A DNA stretch of 64,000 bases from contig CM049317.1 in assembly GCA_026874595.1 (NCBI GenBank), positions 24,324,401-24,388,400 of the forward strand. Direction: 5' to 3'. The DNA comes from Sipunculus nudus. Lineage: Eukaryota; Annelida; Sipuncula; Golfingiida; Sipunculidae. Position 1 is the first letter of the stretch. The number at the start of each line of letters is the position of its first letter. The notes under the pieces are model-generated. The model was given only the letters and a program-made list of their open reading frames with translations. It was not told the origin of the DNA and did no database searches. A program made the position numbers and the translations under genes. Shown one piece after another: positions 1 through 12,342 of this stretch.

Positions 1-1932
1 TATTTTTAACTTTCCAATTCATAAGTTGGTGATTTACTCCACTTTGAGAGCATATAAATATATACTAGTATATTGAAACCCCCCCCCCCCCCTCGCATTA
101 CCGTGCGAGTCATGCACGGTCTCCCCACAGAGCACAGCTCGGGGTGGGATCGACCGTGAAAAATCTCACGCCTCCTCGGCTGATACTCAGGCTCACGCAC
201 TGTGAGCCTGGGCGCTCACAGATCACAAAAGTCAGTAAAATGCAAAGATTGTCCTAAGACTTAAACATATCAATTATTTTACAATGAGTAATACCTTTAA
301 ATAGTGACATTTTGCAAGTTATAAATGTATAGACGCGCATTTCATCATTGACATTAACATGTTACGAACTTTTGAATATTTGGACTTTACAGTTTATACC
401 GTAATTTTACAGAAATATAAATATTAAAGCCCACAACCTCAAGTTTGAATATATTGTTCATAAACATGTAGGAGAACAGTTGCGGAAAACAGAAAATCCT
501 CATAATCATTTGTTTAAGGTGCCTCAAAATGTCCTCTTTACTTTGCATATTTTAAAAATTAATCCCTTCCCATACATTCCTCATGTAAATATAAATATCT
601 TTAACAAAATCATAGCTCTAGATGGGGCGAAATATATTACGTGAAAATACACCCACACATATGTAAAATATATATTAAATTTACAAATAAACAAATTAAG
701 AAGTTATAGTTTTTCAATTATGTATCATGTATATTGTATTATACACTCATTAAAAGCAGAATCATGCATAAAAAAATTTAATATATGCATGCAACTATAA
801 TTATAATGTAACTGCATTTGGGCTGTGACTCTTAACTGACCACAAGTTAACCAGTGCGTCTCTTCGACTTCCGAGTTATACACATTGGATCACATCCCAG
901 CACTTCTGAGAGATTTCCGAGATGGCTTCCGAGCACAAAATCATCCATAACTTTCAGATTAAAGAATGGATCACTATTATTCTTCACAGAATGATAATGA
1001 AGATCTTATTCTATCGGGGAAAAACAAAACGGTATTGAAGCGTTAGCATTTTGTACATGCTTTAAACTGCTTTATTTATAAGACAATTCCTTGGTTTCCG
1101 GCTTCCGGCTTCCGACTTCCAAGTTTACATACACGACCGCGCCATGACACATTTAGTTTTGAATGAGAAGTACCGCTTCACGTGAATCGGTGCCACAGTG
1201 ATGAAAGGAGGTAGTAAATGTAATTATTTTTGTGTAACAACATTTCTTCTTCGATATTAAGCACATATAATACGACTTTACAAGCCTGTGATGCCAAATA
1301 ATACCAGACAGTAAATATTTTGATCCGACCCTTAGAATGGGCGTTCTGCTGTGACTGCCATCATGACTCCAGGCCCTATCACTGTTTCAGTTTATTTCCG
1401 AAGGCCTGAGTGTCATGTTGTCATGGCTATCCTTATCCTAGAAATAAAAATAATTTTCTCTTTTTAAAACAACGTCAATATGTTATTATTCATATAAAAA
1501 ATAATAAACATTGTCTGAATATACTTACATCGTAGCTTTGATTTATATGATAAGCAGTGGAAATTTACTGCATCGTCATAAATAACATGTATTGGGGACA
1601 GGGAATTTGGCAGTATACATCAGTTGGAATTCTCAATGGGGAATCTGTTTTGAAATTATTTGTTCTTGTCGCTCTTTAAAAGAAAAAATGTACAAAACGG
1701 TAATAGAAACTTTTGTAAACTGACAAGGTTTAATACCTTTAGAATCCTTTTATAGAAGATTTTTTATCGAATACAACTGAAAAATTACCAAATAAATATG
1801 GAAATGATAATGCATAAATATGCGAATACTTAAGACGTATATATAAGCGAGATCTGACGTTTGAACGTATAAAAGCAAGTTATAGAATAAAGAAACAACT
1901 GCACATATGTACATGTTATTTCAGCTACACCA
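1..1932. other. AT-rich non-coding stretch
   Basis: No gene, RNA or mobile element is recognised here. The stretch holds a 14-base C homopolymer at 79-92 and, near 1094-1122, a short run of TTCCGGC-like heptads reading as several adjacent GGAA/TTCC cores. Short ORFs on both strands have no coding character. Confidence 0.5.
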
Positions 1933-2874
1933 GTTAATCAAAATAAACGCTGGTGAGTAATATCTTAAAAAGTAGTTAGAAAATGACATTCAGTAATGAC
2001 TTATTCGTTTGCCCTTTTTCAATGATGGTTCGTGCACTTAAATGTTTATATGTAGTTGGGTCTTTGTTTTAAGACTGATCAATTATTTGAGATTAAATAA
2101 TGAATGAAATGTTTACATCGTTGGGCACTTGTGCTCATATATCATGTTCATATATATATATATATATATATATACGACAACTTAAAAAGAGATTATTAAT
2201 ATACCCTAGTCTTATTTTTATTAATAAATCGGTTGAAAGAAAAAAAATAATGTCCAAACATTTATTCTATGAATTCCCCATTCTTACTGCCTGCTCCAGA
2301 GGATTCTTTATTTGCTGAGTAAATGAATCCTCTGCGAAGCAAGGTTTATCTTGTAATTATCGACGTTGCTTGATTCGTTTGTTAGCAGCTGTTTCAACAA
2401 TTATAGACGGACTTACGAGGAGACCCAGAAAAAAAATCCAAAATAATTTAGATTTTACCTGGATCACCAGAATAATTTTATTTACAAGATTCTTAACTGT
2501 TGTGGAAAAAAGGTCATCAAACGACCGTCTTTATTTTTTTTGGTTTTAGGGGATTCTTTAATTGAATATTAATTTCCGAAAGGGGCGAGCAGACCGATTA
2601 TGCAAAATCGAGCTGGTAAACTTGTCACATATTCCTCATGAATAAGTATAATCATCGCGCTACAAACTGTAAATACAAAAATACACATAATATGAATTGT
2701 CTGACTTCAAAGTCTGCATTTACGTTTTGTCTCAACTTTGTTCAATTAATCAAAATAAACGCTGGTGAGTAATATCTTAAAAAGAAGTTATTGAATGATA
2801 TTCAATTATGTGTTATTCGTTTGCCTTTTTCAATGATGTTTAATGCACCTAAATGTTTATATGCACTTAATTGT
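1933..2874. repeat. Direct repeat of ~130 bp, copies 812 bp apart
   Basis: The segment 1933-2062 recurs at 2745-2874 in the same orientation. Both contain AATAAACGCTGGTGAGTAAT, followed by a shared TTATTCGTTTGCC and AAATGTTTATATG with scattered substitutions and small indels. The intervening DNA is unique within the window. This is seen directly; whether it is a local duplication or the two ends of an element is not clear. Confidence 0.8.
2150..2174. repeat. (TA)n microsatellite
   Basis: An uninterrupted TA dinucleotide run of 25 bases lying between the two copies of the 130-bp direct repeat. Confidence 0.95.
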
Positions 2875-3233
2875 TTAAATGTTTGACATGTAAACTATGA
2901 TTCGGGAAAATATAATAAATTGCACATCTGTTCCTATTTATACAAAGTCACAATTTACAAAAAGTCAGATCGTATATGAAGTGGTTGAATGCAAAAGGTG
3001 TATTTTGATATCCATAGCCGTGGAGTCATATTTTGTTAGTTTGTAGTCTGCAAATTATTTAATGTTAAACTCAAACTAAGACTTCATGATTACAAGAGAT
3101 TGAATGTGGTACTGGCTATATAATACCACTTTCCCTCATCCATCTATAACCGCTGATTTTTTCACTTAAATTCATTAAACGGTCACAACGTTTCACTAAT
3201 TATAACTTTTTGAACATCAGAAGTTTACACTGC

Positions 3234-3353
3234 AATATATATATATATATATTAAATATATATATATATATATAATTATATATATATACACATTTGATTA
3301 TGTATATATAAATAGATAGATAATAAGGTAAATGTCTATGGCAAGTGTCTGCG

Positions 3354-3398
<45 letters not shown>
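3234..3398. repeat. Interrupted and pure (TA)n arrays
   Basis: Interrupted AT-dinucleotide arrays occupy 3234-3290 and a pure array occupies 3356-3398, followed by a nine-base C run near 3412-3420. ORFs crossing this area read as IYIYIY and are artefacts. Confidence 0.95.
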
Positions 3399-3402
<4 letters not shown>

Positions 3403-3441
3403 ATCTACTAGCCCCCCCCCACCTTGCAAATTCCTGGATCC

Positions 3442-3572
3442 GCCCCTGACCATTCTCCTGCTGAAAGTGACCAAGAAACTGCTCTTGCATGGAAAGTTTC
3501 ACTGTTTCAAGGAGCGAAGCCATTTCATATGGATCTGGCAGTCTTTTCTTAGCTCTAGACTCAGCCCTGGTA
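3442..3572 (-). CDS. Coding-like open fragment, product not recognised
   Basis: On the minus strand about 45 codons stay open after an in-frame stop near 3573, giving a peptide with [20 protein letters not shown] and then [17 protein letters not shown]. The charged, low-tryptophan composition and GC content above the flanks look coding, unlike the IYIY repeats next to it. It ends abruptly at a TCCTGGATCCGCCCCTG motif that I recall as a common repeat end in marine invertebrates, so the piece may be an exon or transposon-gene fragment cut by an insertion. No start codon or splice sites are convincing and I do not recognise the family. Confidence 0.2.
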
Positions 3573-6337
3573 TGAGTTTATTTGGTTTCGGATTACGGGG
3601 CTTATCTTTTCAAGTGTTCTATAGAAGACCGACGGGGTTAACCGCACGGGACCGTAAACGAATTGTTGATCCGCTGGCAACGGGCACCTGCACGGAAATT
3701 ACTGTCCAATCTTGACCGGTCTTAATATGCAACTAGGGAGCCATCGGTTTAGCAGCATCGCCGTGCCGCCGTCACAGTGCGCCTTTCCTGTAAGTTGAAA
3801 GGTCCCCCTCTAGTTCTGGTCCATTAATAACATCTGTCTCTTGGCTGGCGAATCCCCGATCCCATTTGTTGTACTGAATTATACTTAACCAACTCAGGCT
3901 CTGAGGATTATCATGATTTAGGTATTGAATCTCTCTTGGTTTCTTGTATACTTAATAAATGACCACCTTATGTCACTCTCCCAAGTGTGCGCACCTCCAG
4001 ACATTCAGCTTGTGCCTTAGGCAAAACTGACGTGATATTAATTATATTGTCAGCTCCTTTTACAGGAAACTTTCTATTTTTAACTCCAGTCAAGCGGTTT
4101 ATTAACTAATACCAACAGGTGCGCCTTTTTTGTGAGGCGTAAGTGCTGTGACCTAGACAATGAGTTCGAACATTTATGCGAGTACCGTTATAAAACATAT
4201 TTATCAGGGCGTTGATTTAGGTGATACGTACTTGTGATATGAGCCTGTATTTAGCGCGCTGAATACCCGCCGAGGAGCCCGAGAAAACTAGCTGTGAAAC
4301 ACCTGTATCTTAATAAAATTGATTTGGGTGATATCACATACCGTTCCTTGCCCCTAATTACAAAGAGCCACAAATCCGTGCAGAAATACTAATCTTTATT
4401 CAATAACATGTCCCAGGTGGAAATTAGCGTGATTTCGGTAAAGAAATTAAGGTATTGAGTACAGGGTATGCCAAACTGAGCGGAATACACTGTAGAACGA
4501 AGTCAATTTTCTTCCGATTGTATGATAATATCAACGATTGAGGCAATCAAGTAAAGCTGAAACTAATTCCAAAGTGTGAGACGTAATATGCTATCCAAAG
4601 TCCGGAAACGTTCAATGCTTGTTACGTATAGATTAAACTAACCCGGACTCCCTTGATAATTCCTATCATTCATAACTATACTACAAACAATCCTTTACTG
4701 TCGATTACAGACCTACATGTATTGGTTTAGGTCCTGTTTCCACATGTGAATAACATAAGAAAAGCAAGAAATATTAATATATATAATACATGCGTAGGTT
4801 TGTTCTTACGCTTGTCTTGTCTGCGTGTGTTTATGTGTGTATATGTGAAAGTAGAAACATATGCTTTGTAAAGGTCAATGTGTTAAATAGATTAATTCAT
4901 TAAAATAAGTTAATGTTTCTTTGGGCAATTATGTACATACCGTCATAATTCTTGAAGTTCTTTCTTGTTTCTTTTCAAGATTTTACACAGTATAAAATAA
5001 CTCTATGGTCATATGTACATAAAACAAACATGTTATTCTCTGTATAATATTGAAACCAAAATCCTATGTATCACGATTCTCTATGTATCAATGAATTTGG
5101 TTGTTTCACATCTTAAAGTTCATTCTGAATAAAACGTGGTGTTTTATGCCTTACACACCTGCGTCTCAATTATATAATATAGATATATATAAAATTGTAC
5201 GCCGAATCTGCACATGTTTGAGGAAGATCACGGAAACACCTGCACAAAGTAATAGAATGGTTAATGTTGCAAAAAAAAGTGGGTATTCTATGTAAATGTC
5301 CTTATCAAGCTTATTCATAGCAAAACAACAAGCTCGTATAATAGACTAAAATGAAATAGGAAAACATAAGAAAATAAAGGAATCACGTTTCTACAATGGT
5401 TGTAGACCACAAGAGGGGCACAGATGAATACAAAAGGACTGGCTGATGTTTTAGGAGCTATGATCATGTTTTCCATGTAATATAGCTCCAATACGCCATA
5501 CCTTCTGTTCAATTCAGACCAGCTGTGTGAGTATTGTCCTTCTTGGTCGTGATAATCTCGCCTTTTTTTTTTGCTTAAACGATGATGCCAAAGTTACTTT
5601 TCATTTCACCATTTGGTGCAAAGAATGTCAGTTTTAATATATAGTATCCCTTACCATGATGCCTATCGGTTTCTTGTTGTTTCCAATTAATTTCCTGCTA
5701 GACAATTTGTCAGATATAGATAAAGAAACTTGACCACGCCTGGCGAGATCGGCGGATATAATGTTCTTGTCTAGGAACGTCCAATATCTACTATTATCTA
5801 TTAGAGTTCTAACTGGCTTTTGAAGAGTTTTAAAAAAACTTTGGCACCAAGTGTTAGAGAGTGAAATATTTTATTTCAACTGATTAATCAACGATAACTT
5901 TAGACTGCGTTTTTCAGAGGACGATGTATTTTGTTATATGTATGGCACCAGCTGAGACCAAAGTTCAATGTTCAATGTCCGTGTTTTATTCAGTCAACAT
6001 CCGACAATATAAGGAATATGACATGAAAATCGAATAATTTTTCATGATAGAAACTGGGTCTCTACGATAATGCAATATCAAATATATATATAATCTAGTC
6101 ATGTTAACGCCATGATATTTTAGCTGTACAATTTGTTTCTCCGTTCAACTCGTACGAAAAGTTATCAATATGATTTTCATCAAATATAATTGCATCATTT
6201 TCATTCTTTTGCCACCTCTCTCTCAGAAATACGGGAAAAAAGTACATTTATACAGCCTTTTACGTCCAGGGAAGGAATGACGGTTTCGTGGGCGGCTTTT
6301 CATAATGAAAGTCTACGTTGCGATTACGTCACCACGA
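3573..6337. other. Non-coding stretch without recognised features
   Basis: About 2.7 kb with moderate GC near 3600-3860 and AT-rich sequence afterwards. ORFs of 60-70 codons occur on both strands but show no motif, signal peptide or coding bias. A TG-rich patch near 4821-4847 and T/A homopolymers are the only simple features. Confidence 0.45.
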
Positions 6338-6345
6338 TGACGTCA
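6338..6345. promoter_or_regulatory. Perfect CRE palindrome TGACGTCA
   Basis: A full cAMP-response-element octamer sits here, preceded by a related TTACGTCA at 6324-6331. No promoter or gene can be tied to it, so function is inference. Confidence 0.25.
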
Positions 6346-7514
6346 TGACAATGGACGTTCAAAAAGAGCTGTGTTCACAAAGGATGGGGTTACCTTTTGT
6401 AAGTGAAAGGTAAAAGGACATCTGCGCAAAAGAAAGAGAAGAAAAATAACTTGAGACAATACAAACAACTAGCTATCGGCAAAGAGTCCGATATGCGTTT
6501 CCAAATTTGTGTCCCTCTTTCATATCTCCGACAATTATCTTTGAATTTGATGACATTTTGTGGAAGGGTGGGCCATAAAATCAGGAACAAATTAATTACA
6601 CTTGGGTGATCTAGGGGAGGATCGATTAATATTTTAGCGAAGGTGTGGATTCTGTGAATGCCTTTATAAATCACCACAAGGAAAAGTAATGATTTAACAG
6701 GTATAATGTATGGCTATATTTTGTCAACAGAGCAGCTCCGGAAGACCTGGAATGTGTCGGTGTATTACCACGACAGACCCATGTCCGACGAAATAGCAAA
6801 ATGATGACCCTTGGGCTGTCTACTGTCTCGTCTCTTATATTAAGGTTTAAAGTTCTATTCACATACATGAAAACATAATGGACCATGGGTGCATAAAGTC
6901 ACGCCAAGAGTGGAGTTAATACCTAGAAACTGTAGATCAAACTATGAATAGATACATTAAACGTTATATTTGATAACCTTTTAGAAATGACAATACTTTC
7001 GTAGAGGGGTATCTTTGTCAACCACGAAGAGTTACTTAGGTTGATGTAGTGTGCCCTGCAGGGTTTTCAATGAAAGACCTCTTCATAATATGACCGGCTG
7101 CTTAGCTCGATAAATGTTTTAATTCTGAATTTATGCGCTGTCCATATTAGGCTCAATAATCTCGTGCTATCATTCCGTTAATTTACCATGGGGCCGTAAC
7201 TGGACTTTTAAATTCGGCCATGGCTGTCGTCATATTTATAAACTTCTTTTGCTATACAGATATAAAGTAACCTTCAGTTTTTTTAGCACTTACCATGCAA
7301 ATTAAAGGTTGTGAGAAAAATAAGATTTATATCTATACCTTATTTCAGACATTCAGAAATTCCTAACAGTCGTCTTAAGTCGGATGTATTTAAGCCGATC
7401 TTTCTAGCGCGAATATATAAATTAGAAAAAGGCGTCGGTCATTAGGAAGGGCGCGTATTGGCCGGGAACTTGACGAATTACTCTGATTCTTTTAATTCTA
7501 TGGACAGGGCGCAA
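6346..7514. other. Non-coding stretch without recognised features
   Basis: AT-rich DNA with short overlapping ORFs on both strands (for example around 6390-6680) that are mutual shadows and match nothing I know. No repeat copy was found elsewhere in the window. Confidence 0.4.
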
Positions 7515-7761
7515 CTAGGCCTGGATATCGCCTACACATTTCGCATTGAAATATATAGCGCACTATATGAAATATATACGTATCGCGGTATTTTTATTGT
7601 TTTAAATTGATATTGATGGGAACATACTAATTTAGATTAATACAATATAAAAAAAATCTATATAATTATAACTATATTATTCATTAATTCTTTATCGTGT
7701 TAAAAATATTATCAATGAACTTGAACTTTCCTAAAATATCGATATTATCGCGCACCTCTAG
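7515..7761 (-). mobile_element. Family G (CGATA-rich) element, copy 1, reverse orientation
   Basis: The left edge CTAGGCCTGGATATCGCC corresponds to the reverse complement of the right end of copy 3 near 18690 (GGCGATACCCAGGTCTAG). The right edge ATCGCGCACCTCTAG is the other end. In between lie TATCGCGGTATT-type motifs. Non-coding and about 247 bp. The ends resemble hAT-type non-autonomous elements beginning with a variant of CAGGGGTGCGCGATA, which is an assignment from memory. No clean 8-bp target duplication is visible. Confidence 0.5.
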
Positions 7762-7935
7762 TCCCAACTATAATTAAGCTCCATGTCTGTGACCTTGGTG
7801 ACGCATGACTAAAAAGGGAAACTGCAAAATGACAGACATGTATACGGCAAATGTCTTTCACGATTTCTTACTATACCGATGCCGGTTTTATTGTACGATT
7901 TTGTCTAAAATTTTATAAAATTACAAAAAAACTGA

Positions 7936-8232
7936 TCTGCACTGGTTCTGTGGTACGAGAGGGTAAATATTATCCCGAAAAAAAAATACATTTTTCTTTT
8001 CGTACGTCGAAAGCGGAGTATTATACACTCAGCTTCAGACACTGTTCTCGTTTTAGTCCAGGATATCGGAAGCGACGTTCCCATAGATAATGAGACTCTT
8101 CTTCGCACCTCAGAGGCGAACCTTGGGTTAGAACGAGCACGAGGGAATCCAATTATGTCACCAGAGAAATTTTTATTAAAGGGACCTACTAAACTATCCA
8201 TATACATGACGTGTAGTGTTTCCTCGTTATAA
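7936..8232 (+). CDS. Open coding-like frame, product not recognised
   Basis: A stop-to-stop frame of about 98 codons plus the stop at 8230-8232. Its C-terminal two thirds looks protein-like: SASDTVLVLVQDIGSDVP, then DNETLLRTSEANLGLERARG and SPEKFLLKGPTKLS. There is no start methionine before MSPEKF, so if real it is an internal or terminal exon, or a transposon-gene fragment. The opposite strand is also open from 8207 to 7905, which is unusual for AT-rich intergenic DNA and makes the coding strand uncertain. CpG dinucleotides are locally enriched. A possible acceptor (TTTTAGTCCAG) precedes GATATCGG. I do not recognise the family. Confidence 0.3.
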   Translation, partial: SALVLWYERVNIIPKKKYIFLFVRRKRSIIHSASDTVLVLVQDIGSDVPIDNETLLRTSEANLGLERARGNPIMSPEKFLLKGPTKLSIYMTCSVSSL

Positions 8233-9369
8233 TGAAATTGTATCCGCGAAGATTTCTTTCTAAATCTGCTCGGTTACGCATCTAAACTGGTGGAAATAAA
8301 CTTGCAAAAGGTATAATTATAAGCGCAAAAAATAGACAACGGGCGCACGCCACCTGGTAGCAGTAGTGGGAAAATTCACAATTTTTTTTTTCTCAAGCGT
8401 CCAACCCCTGTCTTTTTACTGTGTTTCTTCTTTGATGTATGTATTTTTTTTCTTTGGGAGTTGTTGTGCTTGCGCAGGATCGAACCTCTGTTCCGTCAGT
8501 ACTGTTTACTCACAAACAAAACCATATTAACGTACTTCAGATAGTTATTCAAGTGCCGGAATGAAGTTACTGGGAAGTTTAAGTTTTAATAGAGCCAAAA
8601 TTAGTCAACAGTGTAAAATAATACGCAAGTTATTGCCAATGTTAACATATACTTTTAATAACATGTAAAACAATCTTTTTAAGCATTAAAAACTAAAGTG
8701 ACACTGCCTCATGTAGCACGTTTGGTGTAATCGCTCATTCAAGTTTAACAGGTTCTCTGAGAGAAATATCTAAGCGTGTACCCATAACAAAGTATTCCCT
8801 CGGTCAGAACTCTGAGACCAAAATCGAGTCCAGCATTCCAAAGACAATACAAAGACATGGCTAAGTCTTGTTATAACAATCTCTATAAATATAAACCTGA
8901 ATAGTCACGACATATTCAAAGTTAATCTGTCTCAAGATATATTATTCCCCGTTGTCTTTGTAACACCATACTTTACATTTAGTAAAAGATGTGTAACCCG
9001 AACTTTCAACATCTAGTCTATTTTCTATTACCGGAAATCATTACAGCGCATAAATTGCATTTTTGATTTGGATTAGACTTAATATGGAAAATGTATTACA
9101 CCTTCCGCAAAAAGGGTACGCAGTCTGTAGTCAAATCTGTCATCCCACAAACTATATTTGAAAACTGTTATTAACACTTGGATGGACCTAAACAAATATA
9201 TCGGTTTAAATTATAATTTTTGCAGACACAACATAGATAGATATAATTACGCTACGTTTCCTTCACAAGGAACACAAAATAAAAGTGAACATATGATTGA
9301 TTGAAATAGGATAAATTTAAGATGTTTCTGGTAATGATTACCTCGATTGAACACTTGTTTGTAAAGACG
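8233..9369. other. Non-coding stretch without recognised features
   Basis: No gene is visible. On the minus strand near 8479-8490 there is a GGTTCGATCCTG string like a tRNA B box, but no A box at the right distance, so no tRNA or SINE is called. Confidence 0.4.
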
Positions 9370-9660
9370 TGTGCTATTTTCAAAATAACGGTATATCACG
9401 ATAGTGTGATTCGCATATTGCATATAATGAAGTTTTCAAATATCAACAATTAAACAGGACATGTTTATTATATTAAACGTGATAAAGAATTAAAATTATT
9501 ATGATATTGATATATTTTATATACATATATAAATATTTAAAAAATATAAAACAAATCTGTTCCCTATACGTTTAATACAATGAAAACACCGCGATACCAC
9601 ATAACACAATATATATATATTGCAATACGAAATATGTGGGCGATACCCGGCTCTACTTCC
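9370..9660 (+). mobile_element. Family G (CGATA-rich) element, copy 2
   Basis: The left part ATATCACGATAGTGTGATTC with TTCGCATATTG matches copy 3 at 18245. The right part GGGCGATACCCGGCTCTA matches the end of copy 3. The middle is AT-rich and shortened relative to copy 3. Non-coding. Confidence 0.55.
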
Positions 9661-9904
9661 TAGCCACGACACAGAGTATATTTCTTATCCTAGCAAGACT
9701 GTTTGCCCGGTCATTATTTAATATAAGGCTTATACGATCAATTCAATCCATGTTCTATTAAACCCAGTATTTATTTTGCTACAACAGGAGACGATAATGA
9801 CATTATTTTGTAATTTTATATCGCAACGTTGAACCTAAGTACCGACTACCATTTTCAAATTATCCCTTACATTAAATTAATTTCATACCAGAATTGGTGG
9901 GTAG

Positions 9905-9906
<2 letters not shown>

Positions 9907-9953
<47 letters not shown>
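9907..9953. repeat. (TA)n microsatellite
   Basis: A pure 47-base AT dinucleotide array, followed by imperfect TATATG/TATACG repeats to about 10005. Confidence 0.95.
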
Positions 9954-9956
<3 letters not shown>

Positions 9957-10734
9957 TCATACATATATTTATATGTATATACGTATATTTATTTATATTT
10001 ATATTGCCCCAAACATTTTTAATTAAATATATATAATTAGATCCAAACGGTGCATTACACACAGATCAATTAACATGCCTTCATTCACATAAATATAAAT
10101 ATGTATAAAATATGTGTTTGGCCAATCAAGAACCCGAGAGAGTTAAAATTACCATGTGCGGCTGTTCAGCCTGTAACTAAAATGATATACTAGTAGGCGT
10201 AGGTACCTAAACCCATTTTATACTCATATGCTGCATTTTCATTAAAGTATTTTCTTGTTCGCCGACATGCGAACAGTAATGCGCATGCGCCTTCAGTTTA
10301 TCGGCTGATGGGAATCGCACTTTGCTGAGACTGTATCGGGACTCAATGAACAATATAATATAAAGTATCTTGATATGACGATTTGCGTTATAGAATATGC
10401 AAGTTATGCTACAAAATTTCGATAACTTTCAAAAATCGATGACACTATACGAAGCAAAATTTCCAGAAATTTTTGTAAGATCATATTTAAACATACTCAT
10501 CCCGACGAGAAACCAAGTAGACAGGATACCCTGTTTCATATCGCATCGTTCATAAATTTCATAACGGGGATTCTTGAGATTATACGAAATTGGATGCCGT
10601 GGATTCTGGTGATTATTCTGGTTTCAGAAATCATCGAGTCTATTTTATAGTGAAAAAAAAATGTTCGTATCTTTGATCCGTTGATGTCCGTGTATAGCAG
10701 TTTGGCAAATAACATCTTTGCGTTAAACACATAT
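9954..10734. other. Non-coding stretch without recognised features
   Basis: Ordinary AT-rich sequence; no supported gene or repeat. A short GC-rich palindromic patch (AATGCGCATGCGCCTT) occurs near 10279. Confidence 0.4.
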
Positions 10735-11290
10735 CAGTGATGCAGTCATTGATCCGGGTCAGAGTGCAAGTCCGAGTCCAGGCCACCCGAGTCAAAGTCC
10801 AAGACCTTGAGGTTCGAGTCCAAGTCCACCTTCGAGTCTGAGTCATTTGGAACAGAAGTCCGAGTCCAATACAAATATTTTAATGGAAATTTCAGCTTAT
10901 AATCAACATGTTTAGTTTACAGATGCTATTGCTATAATGGTTAATAACGTTTACAGCTCCAGATACTGAGCAAAGCTTGGTATATATAGTGATATTATCT
11001 TGTAGTATTCTGTTTGTAGTTCGCTCATGTACATAAGCCTTTATAATAAATGACATCTTTTTCAATCGGGACCGAGATGGACTCGGCCTGGTATCTCGAG
11101 CCCTTTTATCCGATTCCTAGTTCAATTACGACTCCAGGACTCTCGAGTCCAAGCCTGAGACCAAGTTCCTAAAAAAGGAATCGAGATGGTCTCGCCCGAG
11201 TCCTTATCTCCGAGTCCGAGTACAAGTCCAAGTCCAGGACCCTCGAGTCCAAGTCCGAGTCCCCCCAAAAATTCCACTTTTGTACAAACG
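10735..11290 (+). mobile_element. Family E element with GAGTCC hexamer repeats, copy 1
   Basis: It starts with CAGTGATGCAGTC, carries a block of GAGTCC/CAAGTC hexamers at 10755-10870, a ~210-bp AT-rich core, and a second hexamer block at 11115-11260. The core (ATAATGGTTAATAACG, then GAGCAAAGCTTGG) is shared with copy 2 at 19589. CAGTG ends and hexamer-rich subterminal blocks suggest a hAT-like non-autonomous element, from family knowledge. ORFs here encode only GLGLGL-type or RTWTRT-type repeats. A matching end (CTACACCACTG) lies further on at 11764-11774, so the copy may extend that far with unrelated DNA inside. Confidence 0.65.
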
Positions 11291-11392
11291 CCTGCTTTCT
11301 TGTCGGGTGACACTATTGTGACAAGATGTTCATTGTGGGTATAAGATTATTTGTATTTTCGTTATTTTAATTTTTAGCGCATTTTACGGTTA

Positions 11393-11436
11393 TGACGTCA
11401 TATTTAGATGACGTCATCACTTGCCCCATGACGTCA
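11393..11436. promoter_or_regulatory. Cluster of three perfect CRE palindromes
   Basis: TGACGTCA occurs at 11393-11400, 11409-11416 and 11429-11436, three exact octamers within 44 bases. This is the consensus for CREB/ATF dimers. No TATA box or transcript can be assigned, and the cluster may belong to a repeat, so regulatory use is inference. Confidence 0.35.
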
Positions 11437-11719
11437 TTACATTAATCGAAACCACGTGTTAATAACCTACAAATTGGCATGTTAAAAAATTCTCTACCGT
11501 TTCAGTTTTTAAATTTATGACCAATTTCATTGCCTTTCCGTATGGTCTCCAAATATGCATTGGTTGCCATGGAAACTGCATTAGAAAACAGGTTTCCGAT
11601 CAGATACAGGTTTGGCCATGGCTAATTCATAAAACTACAGATCATTTTTTTCAGCTAAAGTAGTCGCTACCGGTCGCTAATTGGTTGCAACGGGATGAAA
11701 ATGTTACCCTATTGGCCAC

Positions 11720-11774
11720 CGGACTGTGTAGTCCGGATTCAAGTCAAAGTCCGGACTTCAGTTCTACACCACTG
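11720..11774 (-). mobile_element. Terminal fragment of a family E element
   Basis: GTAGTCCGGATTCAAGTC, then TCCGGACTTCAG and the end CTACACCACTG, the reverse complement of the CAGTGxTGTAG start seen in the E copies. It may be the missing right end of copy 1. The flanking 8-mers (ACACATAT on the left, AAAATCAT on the right) do not match well. Confidence 0.45.
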
Positions 11775-12342
11775 AAAATCATAGGTTCGTACAAATACGA
11801 AAGCTTGACATTTATTCTGAAGTCAATATTCAAGGCTTTCCCTGGAACCCATGGTTAAAGCCAATTTAGGATTGACATAAGGTAACCAAGGGAAGCAAAC
11901 TGACAACTGGCGATACTTAATCAATCAATCTTAAAATATGTCTACAACTACATAGGTGATTCGGCAACGCAAAGTTGACCTTTGTCGAATATAATGAATA
12001 CGTGATACTTTGCTTGCTTCAGAAAATCTTCGGTTTGACTTTGATCAGCGTTTCTCGTAAAAACGTGCCCCTTTTTGTTTATGCTATAATGTTTGTATAT
12101 TTACACTGCATCCGTCATAACTGTGAAAATTGCTTCTCTAAATTATTCATAAGAATACCGTACATTATTCATAAAGGTGTCGACATTATGCAGAGGGTAA
12201 ACAAACAGATGAAAAACCAACGAATCACATTTTTCACATTTATCTTTGGTTTATTTTTCGGTTTATTTTTTAACTAGATATCTGCATTCTAAGTAACTCA
12301 AGCCTCCTGGTCGTAGCAAACAAGGGACCAGTTTCGTTTAAA
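11775..12342. other. Non-coding stretch; 100-codon ORF judged spurious
   Basis: An ORF from 11975 to 12277 on the plus strand stays open for 100 codons but is phenylalanine/isoleucine-rich in AT-rich DNA and has no recognisable motif. It is not called as a gene. Confidence 0.4.

Noticed and set aside
8455-8530. Possible tRNA on the minus strand (GGTTCGATCC)
   Set aside because: No A box at the proper distance and no cloverleaf pairing could be traced.
10640-11313. ORFs with RTWTRT or GLGLVLGLG repeats
   Set aside because: Read-through of GAGTCC hexamers in family E elements.
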